From Euborellia annulipes (Eukaryota; Arthropoda; Insecta; Dermaptera; Anisolabididae): a stretch of DNA of 64,000 nucleotides. Shown here piece by piece: positions 22,641-34,044 of this stretch. The stretch spans positions 20,952 to 84,951 of the forward strand of contig JAKCPI010009332.1 in NCBI GenBank assembly GCA_023213315.1. Direction: 5' to 3'. Each line of letters begins with the position of its first letter. The stretch's first letter is position 1. Under the pieces are notes generated by a model. That model ran no database searches. It saw only the letters and a program-made list of their open reading frames with translations, and was not told where the DNA came from. Position numbers and translations under genes: made by a program.

Positions 22641-22900
22641 TTATTATAGGTTATGTCAGCCATGTTGAATTCGCAGTTCGCAGGTTTCTGCTAGAGCTAC
22701 TAGTGGACGCGCAACCTTAGCTGCAAAGTCAGTCATTGGGCTGTTCATCATTGGAGCTCTCTCAAAATCATACTGGTGAAAGTCCGAAATTTCAAGCCTA
22801 CGAAACGTTGTTAAAACGTCTTCTCTTTTGAGTGCTAAAGTGGCGAAAATATATTTCTATTCTTTGCTATTGATTCTGGCCTCTTCATTTGTTTCGGCTA

Positions 22901-23151
22901 TTTTTTTTTTTTTAACGCACACTTTTTTCTCAATCACACTCGCACACACATACACAGATTATTTTCGGCCATAAAAGACTTTTACGATACTCAGTACTTT
23001 AGTAATTATCTATTGAGGGTCCAGGCATTCTTATTTAAACCATTTGGTATCCAAATGGCTTAAATTAAATCTTCGGACTGCCTGGGATTCGAAACCGCGA
23101 CCCTTGGTTTACAAGGCAGGCGCGCTACCAACTACACCAAGCCCTAGGACC
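22901..23151 (-). mobile_element. tRNA-derived SINE, divergent full copy
   Basis: T-run, TTTTTTCTCAATCACACTCG, body hairpin (ATTTGGTATCCAAATGGC) and a head reading GGATTCGAAACCGCGACCC with AAGGCAGGCGCGCTACCAAC. The head differs from the main type (AGGTTAGCACGCTAACC), so there are at least two SINE subfamilies; 60175-60428 is of this second type. Confidence 0.85.
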
Positions 23152-23212
23152 TTTACATTCTTATTTGAATATTATAACACACATACCATATAGGCTACTG
23201 TACTGTGTATGT

Positions 23213-23317
23213 ATTTGGTATCCAAATGGCTTAAATAATCGGACTGCCTGGGATCCGAACTCGCGCCTCTCGGTATAGAAGGTTAGCACGCTAACCCCTA
23301 GTCCAAGCCCGCGGCCC
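23213..23317 (-). mobile_element. SINE head fragment
   Basis: TTTGGTATCCAAATGGC, CGGACTGCCTGGGATCCGAA and GGTTAGCACGCTAACCCC. The tail half is missing. Confidence 0.8.
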
Positions 23318-24057
23318 CGGCAATGTTTACCAGATGAAGACTACCTGGCTAATCGCGGGGCTAAAAATCTTAAAATAAAGAGAGCACCTAACCTGAATAA
23401 ATAGAAATAGTCTTTTCAACGCCTCCTATACTCTTTTTATCCGGATTTAAAAAAAAAAAAAGTTATTTTATTTATCATATTGTATTCTACAAATGTGCTA
23501 AAATCTTCATTGAAATGTTTTATCAATGGGACCTCCTCTGGAAAATATAATCAAGTGAAATTCAATAAGGGTGGGATTTGGCCCTGGCATCGCGATCGCG
23601 AAGCTATTAGCCTTTGCGCCCTTTTTACTCCCAAAGGGCTCAACAGCCAATCGGGCCCTCGCCCTTGATTTACACACAGCCCCCCCCTCCCTACCAACGT
23701 GATTTTTCAATTCCGTAACGATGCCAAGTGTGACCCTGCAATTGCTCGTTGATCCACGTTTATTTATTGCTATTCGATGGATCCACCACCAGCGATCCAA
23801 TTCCAATTGCATTTCTCGCAAATAAATAATAAATATATTACTCGTCATTGATCAAATCTTCAAATAACTGTCGAAATCTCCAACCAACTAGCCCTTCTCA
23901 CTCCGTTGCATAATTTCTACCCACCCATAACTTTTAAATTTTCTTTTCTTTCACCCTCCACTTTTCTCTTGACTCTCATTTATCATAAATTCGTTGTAAG
24001 AACTTAGGCAATCAACATAACTTTCCCAGCTAGCCGAACCTCGTCAAAATGGTCAAA
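23318..24057. promoter_or_regulatory. Single-copy-looking GC-balanced island
   Basis: 23510-23850 is richer in G+C than its surroundings, matches no repeat in the window and includes GCATCGCGATCGCGAAG and GATCCACCACCAGCGATCC. Frames open on both strands at once without a domain. It could be an undetected exon or a conserved non-coding element. Confidence 0.2.
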
Positions 24058-24153
24058 TGAAAATCTGGTGTTACAAGCACAGAACACAACTTTCGATTGC
24101 CGAAGGGTAAAAGAAAGTTGTGTGCTGTGCGACTAGTCACTTCAGATTTTTTA
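24058..24153 (-). repeat. Family A 5' hairpin, solo
   Basis: AAAATCTGGTGTTACAAGC ... GCGACTAGTCACTTCAG, with almost nothing else of family A on either side. Confidence 0.8.
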
Positions 24154-24850
24154 ATATTAAATTAATAAATGAATTATTCGTTTTGTCCTGGCTTTAAAAT
24201 CAGAATATATTATACAAATGTATCAATATAATTTTATACTGAATTAATCAAATGACCAACATGATAGCGCAATTCATAATCATGAAGCCTGGAGGCCGCA
24301 TATATAACAACACTCACTGACCTAATCTCTTGCACATACGCGTGCGTATATTCTCTCTTTTGGCCTGGCCTATTCCAAATGAATAATCTAATTGCAATGG
24401 CAACTCGCCCTGAAGGTCAAAAGTCATATGGGGGAAGAGCAAGCAACATTATCATATTGTGCAAAGTCTAGGGCCTTATTTCAACCGCTAGCTATTCTAA
24501 GGAAACTATTTAATGTTGGCTTGAATTTAATTTAAAGGCAGAGAAATGTTCAAACACAACAGCAAGATTTACTGAAAATTATAATAATATCATCTGTTGG
24601 CTATTTGAAAGTTAATTCCAAGCATAAAATCTTTCCATAAACTTAATTAGATGAAATTTTATTCTGTCTCGCAACTTATCTTTTTTGAACTTTGCCCACC
24701 AACCGTTCGGTGGGTAAAGTTAAAGTAATTCTAAAAAAATCTAAATTGAACTTAAGCTGCCAAAATGTGTTTTGAGGTCCCCAGAATCCATTTAAGCAGT
24801 TTTTACCAATATATTAATATATTATTATATTATATATTTACTTGACATTT
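24154..24850. promoter_or_regulatory. Single-copy-looking island
   Basis: 24250-24480 contains TCTAATTGCAATGGC, TGAAGGTCAAAAGTC and TATATAACAACACTCACTG. No repeat match and no convincing frame. A regulatory role is only a possibility. Confidence 0.2.
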
Positions 24851-24851
24851 G

Positions 24852-24897
24852 TTGGGCCCTGAAGATGACCTCTATCGAGACCGAAACCTCGGCCCAA
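24852..24897 (+). ncRNA. Hammerhead-like three-way junction
   Basis: TTGGGCC (24852-24858) pairs perfectly with GGCCCAA (24891-24897), enclosing CTGAAGA (24859-24865), an inner CTC-TATC-GAG hairpin and GAAA (24883-24886). The second residue block is CTGAAGA instead of CTGATGA, so activity is uncertain. AATAAAAATATTTAAGG follows. Confidence 0.45.
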
Positions 24898-25682
24898 TAA
24901 AAATATTTAAGGAAAGTAATCTGGCTGCCAGTCTCTTCTCCTGCAACCCTTCCTTGATACAACTCAACAGCCACAACTTTTACAGCCCATTACTAATAAA
25001 TACAAATTGTTATATAATTAAATTTTCTTTTTTTTTTCTTCTCGCGGAAGGTTGGATAAGACTAGTCCCGAGAGGGTTTTTGGGGAGTAGAGATGTGAAG
25101 GGCCCCTCACTCCCAAAATTGGAACCGGGTTGTTGGCTCTTGAGCCAGATACCGGTTATTGGGTTCGGTGCATTCCTACGTGCACGATGCACCAGGGGTA
25201 AATAAACGGGGAATGTTTTGTTTTTTTTGTAGGCTATTGAGGGTTTTTTTATGCCATAATTTAAGGCTTTTCCCTCAAATAAAAAAAAAAAAATTTTCTT
25301 CTCGCACTTAAGAAAAGGAGAGTCCCCCGCAAGCCCTCCCTCATGTTGCTTCCCCGCTAGAATTCCCAAAAGTGAACCATAACATATTAATATTTTTCCT
25401 CAATCTGTGTCATTTTCCATTATCGTATTTGATGTGTGTAAAATAGACGCGACCTAACATAGGCCTATATTTTGATTAGGTTTATAAAGAAGAAAATAGT
25501 TGCTAGTAATTTGGAAAAGTCTCTTATAAAGCACTCAAAGGATCAAACTACAGAGAGGAGTTGTTTATTCGATGTTCCCTTAAGAGAGAGAGGTAAATGC
25601 AAAGCTGCAAGTATTTAACAACATTTAATTGAATTAAAACTTCAAAGATAAAAATGATCTTTTAGTCTGAAAATATTTATTA
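24898..25682. other. No gene; probable hAT-like debris near 25050-25350
   Basis: AGGCTATTGAGGGTTTTTTT and AAGGCTTTTCCCTC at 25230-25285 resemble the interior of the hAT-3 element at 55580-55869. Overlapping frames on both strands here lack domains. Confidence 0.35.
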
Positions 25683-25945
25683 TTTTTACTTTCTCTTACC
25701 TATATATGTAATATATAAAGAGAAAGTATTGTGATCATGTCAAAAATTCGATGTCGAGATTTTAATAATACATGTTTTGAGGTCTTCTGAGTCCAAAAGA
25801 GTGGGTCCTTCAAAATGGTCTGTCTGTCTGTGCGTGTTCAATTTAAAGCATGAAGGAATTGTGCTACGAGGCTGAAATTTTATATTTAAGTTAAGCACTC
25901 CCTGAGGCGTGAAAATAAGCTTTTGAAAAAAAGAGAAATGGTTTT
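25683..25945 (-). repeat. Family A 3' half
   Basis: 3' hairpin (TTTTTACTTTCTCTTACC ... AAGAGAAAGTATTG), ATTCGATGTCGAGATTTT, GTCTGTCTGTCTGTG, TTTATATTTAAGTTAAGC. It then jumps to hAT-2-like sequence (ATAGGGGCGTATTTAG) at 25960. Confidence 0.85.
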
Positions 25946-26302
25946 CTATATATAGGGGCGTATTTAGAAATTTTTTTCGAGGGGGCCCCGATCTCATGTT
26001 TAAATACCCCCCCCCCCCTCCCATACACAAAAATATTTTTAAAATATTAAAATACCGGATATGCCTCAGCCCTGAGGGGCCGGGGCCTTCCTCTCAAAGA
26101 CAAATTTTCTTTAATTTTTTGTTTAATTCCAAATTTTTTCCTTTTTTATTCAAGTCCCGAGGGGCCCGGTCCTCTCAAAGACAAATATTTTATTAAAAAA
26201 ATTGCTTATATATTATTAATCTATTTCATTTTTTTATTTGTTTTATTTATGCGACGCCCTTTTCGAAACAAAAATATAGATATTGGCCATCTACCCGTAT
26301 AT
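25946..26302. other. hAT-2-like fragments, no gene
   Basis: GGGGCGTATTTAGAAATTT followed by G and C blocks at 25975-26025, then two GGGGCC-rich direct copies around 26080 and 26160 (CTCTCAAAGACAAAT). Confidence 0.4.
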
Positions 26303-28214
26303 GGGTGATTCTTTTCAAACCGAACACTTTCTGACCGACATGTTTTTGATTTGGATGAAATTTTTTTTACGGGTTCTATAACGAAAAAAAAGATAGCCAT
26401 CCGCGAGGATTTTCTTTTTCTTTAATATTTTGGGAAATATCAAGGGTCGAAAATGTGAAAATTTGATGATTTTCTGCTTAGACGCTCACTTTTAAAAATT
26501 CATAACTCTGGTTCTATTTGAGCTAGAAAAAAACTTTTTTACCATTTTAAAGCTAAAAGAGTGAACTTTAAGAAAAAAATTGTTCCACCAAAATTTATTA
26601 AAGATTTCACATTGTTATCAACAATTGAAATCTTGAAATCGATTTTTAACAATGGGGCCCCAACTGTATTGCATTTTTTATTATACCATCGCATTCTACG
26701 TCAGATTTTATACCGATAACGGTTTTTAATCGATGGAGAATCAATTAGTACTATTGAAAAAAAATCCCGCCAAGTGCTCTCATGCGGTAAAATGACGTCA
26801 TATCAAAAATAAGAAAAAAAGTCCGGGGGCATTGAACCACTCTTTTTAAAACTATATTTAGATTTAATGTGGCTTTTATGGTCAAGTAGCTATCGGTTGC
26901 ACAAGTAGGGCTATTTTTCGATATTTTTTTGCCTAAAAAATGATGTTTTTCGAGAAAAAACTAATTTTGGAGTTAATTACTCGGGATTTTTTTACTTATT
27001 CTATTAGAGGTTTTGTTTCTGCACCAAATGACATTCCATTTAGTTTGATCTGATTAGCCGTTCGGAATCTACAGGGGTTTAAACTTTCAAATTAGAATTT
27101 ACCGCAGCACGGTAAAATAAAATGGTAGGAAAAAAATAAATGGTGAAATCTTTAGCTGAAAACTCATTCTAATCGTATATTTCCCATAATTATACCTCTT
27201 AAGACAGAGGAGTTATTCAAGCCGATAAACTTTTTCGTGCAAAGATTTTTTTCTTGCCCTAGAGCATGAACGAAAAGTTTATCGGCTTGAATAACTCCTC
27301 TGTCTTAAGAGGTATAATTATGGAAAATATACGGTTAGAAAGAATGAGTTTTCAGCTAAAGATTTCACCATTTATTTTTTTCCTACCATTTTATTTTACC
27401 GTGCTGCGGTAAATTCTAATTTGAAAGTTTAAACCCCTGTAGATTCCGAACGGCTAATCAGATCAGACTAAATGGGATGTCATTTGGTGCAGAATGAAAA
27501 CCTCTAATAGAATAAGTAAAAAAATCCTGAATAATTAACTCCAAAATTAGTTTTTTTCTCGAAAAACCTCATTTTTTAGGCAAAAAAATATCGAAAAATA
27601 GCCCTACTTGTGCAACGCCTAGCGACTTGACCATAAAAGCTACATTAAATCTAAATATAGTTTTAAAAAGAGTGGTTCAATACGCCCGGACTTTTTTTTT
27701 CTTATTATTGATATGACGTCATTTTACCGCATGAGAGTACTTGGTGGGATTTTTTTTCAATAGTACTAATTGATTCTCCATCGATTAAAAAACCGTTATC
27801 GGTATAAAATCTGACGTAGAATGCGATGGTTATAATAAAAATGCAATACAGTTGGGGCCCCATTGTTAAAAATCGATTTCAAGATTTCAATTGTTGATAA
27901 CAATGTGAAATCTTTAATAAATTTTGGTGGAACAATTTTTTTTCTTAAAGTTCACTCTTTTAGCTTTAAAATGGTAAAAAAGTTTTTTTCTAGCTCAAAT
28001 AGAACCAGAGTTATGAATTTTAAAAGTGAGCGTCTAAGCAGAAAATCATCAAATTTTCACATTTTCGACCCTTGATATTTCCCAAAATATTAAAGAAAAA
28101 AGAAAATCCTCGCGGATGGCTATCTTTTTTTTCGTTATAGAACCCGTAAAAAAAATTTCATCCAAATCAAAAACATGTCGGTCAGAAAGTGTTCGGTTTG
28201 TAAAAGAATCACCC
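26303..28214. mobile_element. Giant palindromic element 2 (1.9 kb)
   Basis: Arms 26303-27238 and 27270-28214 are near-perfect reverse complements around a loop of about 31 bp. The ends are GGGTGATTCTTTTCAAACC and GGTTTGTAAAAGAATCACCC. ATAT at 26299-26302 and 28215-28218 is a 4-bp duplication. No frame of note. The few arm mismatches and small indels suggest it is recent or kept similar by gene conversion. It shares design, not sequence, with 7513-9539. Confidence 0.85.
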
Positions 28215-28227
28215 ATATATGGAGTCT

Positions 28228-28945
28228 GCGGCCAGTCACACCAGATTTTTTCTTATGAAGTACAAGAGTAAAGTGTGCCTCAGACAGTTATGAGGGCAAA
28301 ATGATGATTTTTAATCAAAATCGTTAGAACGAATTATGAGAAAATCGAAAAAAAACTGAAAAGTAGCCTACATCAGTAAAGTACTAGTACTTTAAGACTG
28401 ATGTAATTGAAATTTCTTGAGATACTTGCCACATGAGAACTTACCTTAAGTATAAAATTTGAGTATTGAGAGGATTTTCGTTTTTAAGTAATTCCCTTAA
28501 CACACTTTTTTGGATATTTCACTTGAAATTCATGAAAATTTATTGTGAAAAAATTCTAAATTCTCTGAATGTAGATTCCAATTAAAATCTCATAATATTC
28601 ACTCAAATTTCTCTGAAAGAGATTTTATTGCTTTTAAATGCCTGTTTTATTGCTTTTCTTAAAATTGCCATTAAAATAGGGGGATTCCCTTTTAACTTGA
28701 ATTTTAGTTCTTTTCACAATAAATTAAATGAATTTCAAGTGAGATATCAAAAAATGTGGTTTAACAAAATAACTCAAAAACGAAATAACTCTCGATACTT
28801 TATACTTAAGTTAAGTGCCCAAGTTGCAAGTATCTCAAGGAATTTCAATCACATCGGCCAAAAAGTAAGTGTGACAAGCACAGAACACAATTTTCAATTA
28901 CCAAAGGTAAGAAAAAGTTGTGTGTCTCACCAGATTTTTTTTTAT
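28228..28945. repeat. Head-to-head family A variants (0.7-kb palindrome)
   Basis: Left part (+) starts at CCAGTCACACCAG and runs through AAAGTACTAGTACTTTAAG. The right part (-) ends with the hairpin near 28945. Between them 28395-28575 and 28697-28868 are inverted repeats (e.g. TGAAATTTCTTGAGATACTT against AAGTATCTCAAGGAATTTCA). The variant interior also occurs near 53140-53290. Confidence 0.7.
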
Positions 28946-29937
28946 TATTATACTATTTAAATTTCAAGTCATTTCTGCTGCTTGACTTTACATATTTGTT
29001 AGTAGATAGAGTACAAGTAGAAGTAGAAGTGTTGCTTAGAAAAATCGAATTACGACGGGCCCTCAACAGCACTTTTAATCTCGACCACCGATCCAGATGT
29101 TGAGCGCTCTTTGACATTGCTTGTTAACTACGATTTTGGTGGCTGTTGTTCTTTCAATCCATCTTGGACTTTCTTTTTACTTAATTTTTTATTAAAAAAC
29201 GCAAGACGGGAGATTGTTCTTCTCAATTACAGAGATATTTAAAGAATGGGCCGTCATTACCGTGAAAAATAAAAGAAAATTAATCTAAAACAACAACAAC
29301 AAGAGAAAATATTCATTTACATTTAACAATTTCGTTTATAATCCGAAAACTAATTTTGATAAAAGCCTGGAAATTAGTCAATAAATTTACCTTAACAGCA
29401 ATCAGAGGGAATCAGGGCGTTTGAATTTCAATAATGTTAAGGATTATACCTCGGCTGGCCTCAAAGTGTATTGGAAAGCAAATGCATCTCGTTGCTGAAT
29501 GCCTCCGGCTCTTTTGAATTTAAATTATGCGAAAATAACCTCGGGTTTTTTTTTTTTGAAGGGATTTTATTATTCTGGAAGGAACAAGGGAGTTCTTATT
29601 TGTTTTCGGCAATAAATATTTACTATAAGAGTTGGGGAGTTTGAGATTGTATTATTTTTAAACGCTTGTAAAGAAAGAATAGATGAGATGTAACATTCAC
29701 TGAGAAAACATTTAAATTTTATATAAACAAGAAAAAAAAAAAAAACGAGAAAATGACCTGGCAAATGAAGTGATTTTGGATTATCTGGCAAGGGTTGCAG
29801 AAATTAGTTCCTGAGTGGCGCGAATAGATAATATCTGGCTAGATTTCTATGAGAGGTGACTTTTTTCTTTTACCTTTCTCTTTATTAACCTAAAAAAGGG
29901 TGTTCGGAAGGCCAATTTAGAACAAATGTCTCTAAAA
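28946..29937. promoter_or_regulatory. Single-copy-looking region
   Basis: 29030-29170 and 29390-29510 are more balanced in composition (CGACGGGCCCTCAACAGC; CCTCGGCTGGCCTCAAAG) and match no repeat here. Frames are short and unsupported. Confidence 0.2.
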
Positions 29938-30655
29938 ATAAAAATCTGGTGTGACTGGCGCACAGCACACAACTTTCTCTTACCTTCGGTAATCGAAAGT
30001 TGTGTACTGTGCTTGTCACACCAGATTTTTTGTGTCGACATGTATTTAGTTCCCGGCAGTAGGGAATATTTGAATTCAGATGTAAAATTTATAAGTATGG
30101 GAAAATATTTATATTTTGTAACCATGACAACCATTTCTCATATCTTTCCTATGAAGCACAAGAGTAAAGTGTGCTTCAAACAATTTTGAGGGCAAAACGA
30201 GAATATACATTTGAAAGAGCATCTAAAAAATAATTGATTTTTGAATTTTAATCAAAATCGTTAGAGCGAATTTTGAGAAAATCGAAAAAAACTGAAAAAG
30301 TACATCAGTAAAGTACTAGTACTTTTTGGCCGATTTTGATTAAAAGCTTATTTTTCCGGTCCCGGGGGGTGTTTAACTTATATATAAAATTTCAGCCTCA
30401 TAGCTCAATTCCTTCATGCTTAAAAGTGAACACAGACACACACACACACACACACACACACCCCCCCCCCCACACACACACACACACACACACACAGACC
30501 ATGTCGCGAAAACCACTTTTTGGATTCAGGGGACCTCAAAACGTGAAGATCCATCAAAATCTCGACATCGAATTTTTGACATGAATCCAATACTTTCTCT
30601 ATATATATATATATTACATATATACATAGGTAAGAGAAAGTAAAAATTTTGAAGA
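29938..30655 (+). repeat. Family A, full-length reference copy
   Basis: About 715 bp in order: 5' hairpin (AAAATCTGGTGTGACTGG paired with TGTCACACCAGATTTTTTG, about 90 bp), GTCGACATGTATTTAG, ACCATGACAACC block, AATCAAAATCGTTAGAGCG, AGTACATCAGTAAAG and AGTACTAGTACTTTTTGG, TTAACTTATATATAAAATTT, CA microsatellite (30430-30495), CATGTCGCGAAAACCAC, GGATTCAGGGGACCTC, CATCAAAATCTCGACATCG and a 3' hairpin (TACTTTCTCTATATATA ... GGTAAGAGAAAGTA). No coding potential. The two ends are different palindromes instead of one shared terminal repeat, and no clear TSD is visible. Confidence 0.9.
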
Positions 30656-31183
30656 AATATGAAGACGAATTTGTAACCTTTAAAAAATGTATTTTAACTT
30701 TTTCGTGTTTCTTTTTGGTCCATTGTATTTATCATCTAAATAATCATTAATCAAGCTATTTTGATTATGATTAATAAAATATAGTTGTAAATTCATTAAA
30801 AAAATTTTGTTTAGTTATAATTATTGAGCTAGGTAGATCTTCTTTTTCCCTACAAGATGGCGGTCTTATCTCAATTTCGCTCATTATAGCGCTTGGTTCC
30901 TTCATGCATAACATTGGTCAACATAGGCGTAACTAGGGAAGTGCCGGAGGAGGGGCCCCAGAAGGCTCGTGCCCCCCCCCCCCCAGAAAGCTCCCTGCCC
31001 AAGAAAAAGTGAGATCAAAGGTTTATAAGAAAAAAAAAATATTTGGATTAATTTAATGTGTTATGGCTGTGGAGATTTAATCAGTAAGCCGAAGGAACTT
31101 TGCAGCCAGGAGATTAAATAAAAAATCTTTTAGTACTTACAAATAATTGTCAACAATACACGATCTTAGGTATTTTAATGTTT
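30656..31183. other. No gene seen
   Basis: AT-rich, with a hAT-like scrap (CATAGGCGTAACTAGGG then G/C blocks) at 30920-31000. Confidence 0.4.
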
Positions 31184-31191
31184 ACTGTAAT

Positions 31192-31455
31192 CAGGGGCGT
31201 ATATACAAATTTTTTTCGGGGGGGGGGGGGGGTTGAACTAAAAAATTTTTCTGCGGAAAATTTTTTTTTAAGAAACTCAATTTTTTTTCGCACGAAATTT
31301 TTTGCGGAACATTTTTTCTTTTGCGGAATCAAAGTTTTCCACCCTGCGGAAAAATTTGTTGCGCTGATATCTGTATATCCCTATATATGTATATGTGTTT
31401 GGGAAATTCCGGGGGGGGGGGTCCGGGCCCCCTCCCCCCCTTATATACACCCCTG
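31192..31455 (+). mobile_element. hAT MITE (hAT-2), intact ends and TSD
   Basis: 264 bp, ends CAGGGGCGTATATAC and TATATACACCCCTG, flanked by perfect 8-bp ACTGTAAT at 31184-31191 and 31456-31463. Same interior as 11892-12153. Confidence 0.92.
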
Positions 31456-31463
31456 ACTGTAAT

Positions 31464-32319
31464 TTATATGTATTTGGATTAAAATTTTCCTTCTGAGGGG
31501 GCCCGAGCCTCTTAATTTACTATGAAAAATAAATACCTTAAAATATTTATTTCCTTCTAAAGCGCATATATTCGGATTTAAAATATTAACGCTCCGGGAA
31601 GGGCGTGGGGAGATGGTGATAATACTTTTAGAAAACTTTTTTCTATATTTAAAGTTATAAAATAAAATTATTCTTAATTTATTTTTGAATTTTATTAAAA
31701 AAAAAAAAAAAAAGTAAGAAAAAGAGATTATACTCGACTCGTCTTTTGTTTATTTCTCTATCCCTCTTTCTCTGATAAAATAAAAGCCAAAGAGTTTATA
31801 AACTCTTGGTAAATTTTCAAGAAAACAAAAAACATTGATTAAAAGGCCGAATGGACGGGCCACTCGTCATAATCCAGAGCCTCGCTAATCCTGTTAGCCG
31901 ATGCGACAGTTTGCTTGCGTTTTATCTCCTTCCCTGTTTACTTCTACCGTATTAAGAGTCGTTATTTTATTTTACCAAGTCAATTCCCCTGGCGACCAAC
32001 GCGCCTTTTGGTTGGTCTGGCTTCTCCCGTCCCTTTTCTAATATACGAGCCTTTGAAAAAAATAAACACCTCCTTCCTACCCACGATGCTTAAACCAATT
32101 AATTCTCCCCTTAAAATAAATTTATTTTTTTTTTCTATATATAGAGAAGTTTTTTTTTTCTCTCTTTTTCAAATTAAGTCTAACTTAAATTAAGGATATT
32201 TTTTTTTTTTAATAGAAAAATAATTTTTATTTATTTTAAGTAACGAAGTGACGTAACATAAAATTAAATTATTTTAATTGAGGGGAGGGGAAAAAGCAAG
32301 TAATTTCTCTTTTAACTAA
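31464..32319. promoter_or_regulatory. Mostly AT-rich; one GC-balanced island
   Basis: 31840-32045 (CCTCGCTAATCCTGTTAGC, CCCCTGGCGACCAACGC) matches no repeat here. TAATCC is a typical homeodomain target, but a short motif alone proves nothing. The rest is A/T runs. Confidence 0.2.
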
Positions 32320-32878
32320 AAAATCTGGTGTGACTGGCGCACAGCAACTTTCTCTTACCTTCGGTAATCGAAAGTTGTGTTCTGTGCTTGTCACACAAGA
32401 TTTTTCGTGTCGACATATATTTAGTTCCCGACAGTACAGAACATTTGAATTCAGATGTAAAATTTATAAGTGTGGGAAAATATTTATATTTTGTTACCAT
32501 GGCAACTATTTCTCCTATCTTTCCTATGAAGCACAGGAGTAAAGTGGTGCTTCAAACAATTTTGAGGGCAAAAACGAGAATATACATTTTAAAGAGCATC
32601 TAAAAAATAATTGATTTTTGAATTAAAAAAAAAATCGTTGGAGCAAATTTTGAGAAAATCGAAAAAAACTGAAAAAGTACATCAGTAAAGTACTGTACTA
32701 GTACTCTTTGGCCGATTTTGACTAAAAGCTTATTTTCACGCTCCCGGGGAGGTGTTTAACTTAAATATAAAATTTCAACCTCCTTGCTCAATTCCTTCGA
32801 TGCTTTAAATTGAACACAGACGGACCATGTCGCTAAAACCACTTTTTTGGATTCAGGGGACCTCAAAACGTGAAGATC
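32320..32878 (+). repeat. Family A copy, 3' end replaced by SINE piece
   Basis: 5' hairpin with a small deletion (GCACAGCAACTTTC), then complete interior to GTGAAGATCCATCA, where a SINE fragment takes over before the 3' hairpin. Confidence 0.88.
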
Positions 32879-32960
32879 CATCAGACTGCCTGGGGTCCGA
32901 ACCCGCGACGTTTGGTATACGAGGTTAGTACGCTTACCTCTACACCAAGCCCCGAGGGCC
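32879..32960 (-). mobile_element. SINE head fragment
   Basis: GACTGCCTGGGGTCCGAACC, CGCGACGTTTGGTATACG and ACACCAAGCCCCGAGGG. Body and tail are absent. Confidence 0.85.
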
Positions 32961-33940
32961 TTGATTTGTTTGATATTATTAAAAAGAATTTCTATATTAG
33001 ATGTCAATTCTACGAGTGTGTAGGACTTAAAAAAAATAAAATCTTATTTGCACTGAAGATAATTGCTCGAAACGTTGTTAAGTAAAACAACTTTGTAATT
33101 ATATCTTTTGGCTGCTTCAATTATTATTATTATTATTATTATTTTTTTTTTTTTTTTGCGCTCAAAACTTATATTATATTTCTTGGCTATTCAAAGAAAA
33201 ATGGTACAACGATTAGGCGTAATTGTCTATTTATGAACAAGATGGTGGCGTTCTATTTTTTCGCAGTTTGCAATTTAGCCCCTGGCTATTTGAGCGTTGA
33301 GAGAGAGAAAACCCAGTCGTTTAGAGAGAAAATAATTTTTCAAATTTTTCCAACAAGAGGATTGATCATTTGAGTCGAAATGCAAAAAAAAAAAAAAAAA
33401 AAAATTCATTCAATTCTCAGAGGATTTTTGCGAATGAAAGAAGGCATCGGGCATTTCATATTTCATTTTTGATTGATAAAGCTATTCAATGAATGATTCG
33501 AATAGAGCTCAAAAAGTCAATTGCTATTTGGTAAAAAAAAAAAAAAAAAAAAATTCACCAATTTGCACATTATTTTATAATATTAAAAAAATAATAATAC
33601 TAATGTGAATTTCTCTCAAAATAAATATTAGCCTGAAATCAAGGAAGGATGCTTATTATCTTCATATTGAAATAATGCTGGTCCATTGTTTTCTTGATTC
33701 CCTCTTCTCTCTTGTTGTTTTTTTTTTTTACCTTTTATACCATCATGCTTTGAATTTTCTAAAAAAAAAAACAAACTTTTCATCATTTTATATTTAAATT
33801 TCCCATATACAGAATAAGGGGTCGTTCACATATTACGTAACGCGTTAGGGAGGGGGGGAGGGGTCTGAACAAAACGTTACTAATTGTGACATGGGGGCCC
33901 GGGGGTTTCTCTAGGTGTGACATAACAATTAAAAGTTGAT
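32961..33940. other. No gene; hammerhead-like motif and microsatellites
   Basis: CTGAAGA at 33053-33059 and GAAACGTTG from 33069 form a weak hammerhead-type end. A (TTA)n run lies at 33120-33143 and A-runs at 33386 and 33535. 33840-33925 has GC-rich TE debris. Confidence 0.4.
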
Positions 33941-34036
33941 TTTTTTTTTTTTTTAACACACTTTTTTCTCATTCACACAGATGCACACAGTCTTTTCGTC
34001 AACTCAGGCCATTTAAGACTTTTTACGATACCCTTT
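33941..34036 (-). mobile_element. SINE tail fragment
   Basis: T-run, ACACACTTTTTTCTCATTC, CAGTCTTTTCGTCAACTCAG and GACTTTTTACGATACC; the rest is missing. Confidence 0.8.
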
Positions 34037-34044
34037 AAAAATTA

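Noticed and set aside
23507..23848. 113-codon minus-strand frame
   Set aside because: No recognisable domain, overlaps another open frame; kept only as a single-copy island.
24849..25369. Two frames of about 118 codons on opposite strands
   Set aside because: They mirror each other, contain a hammerhead-like end and hAT-3-like debris, and show no domain.
28628..28960. 110-codon frame
   Set aside because: Runs through a family A hairpin and inverted repeat; not protein-like.
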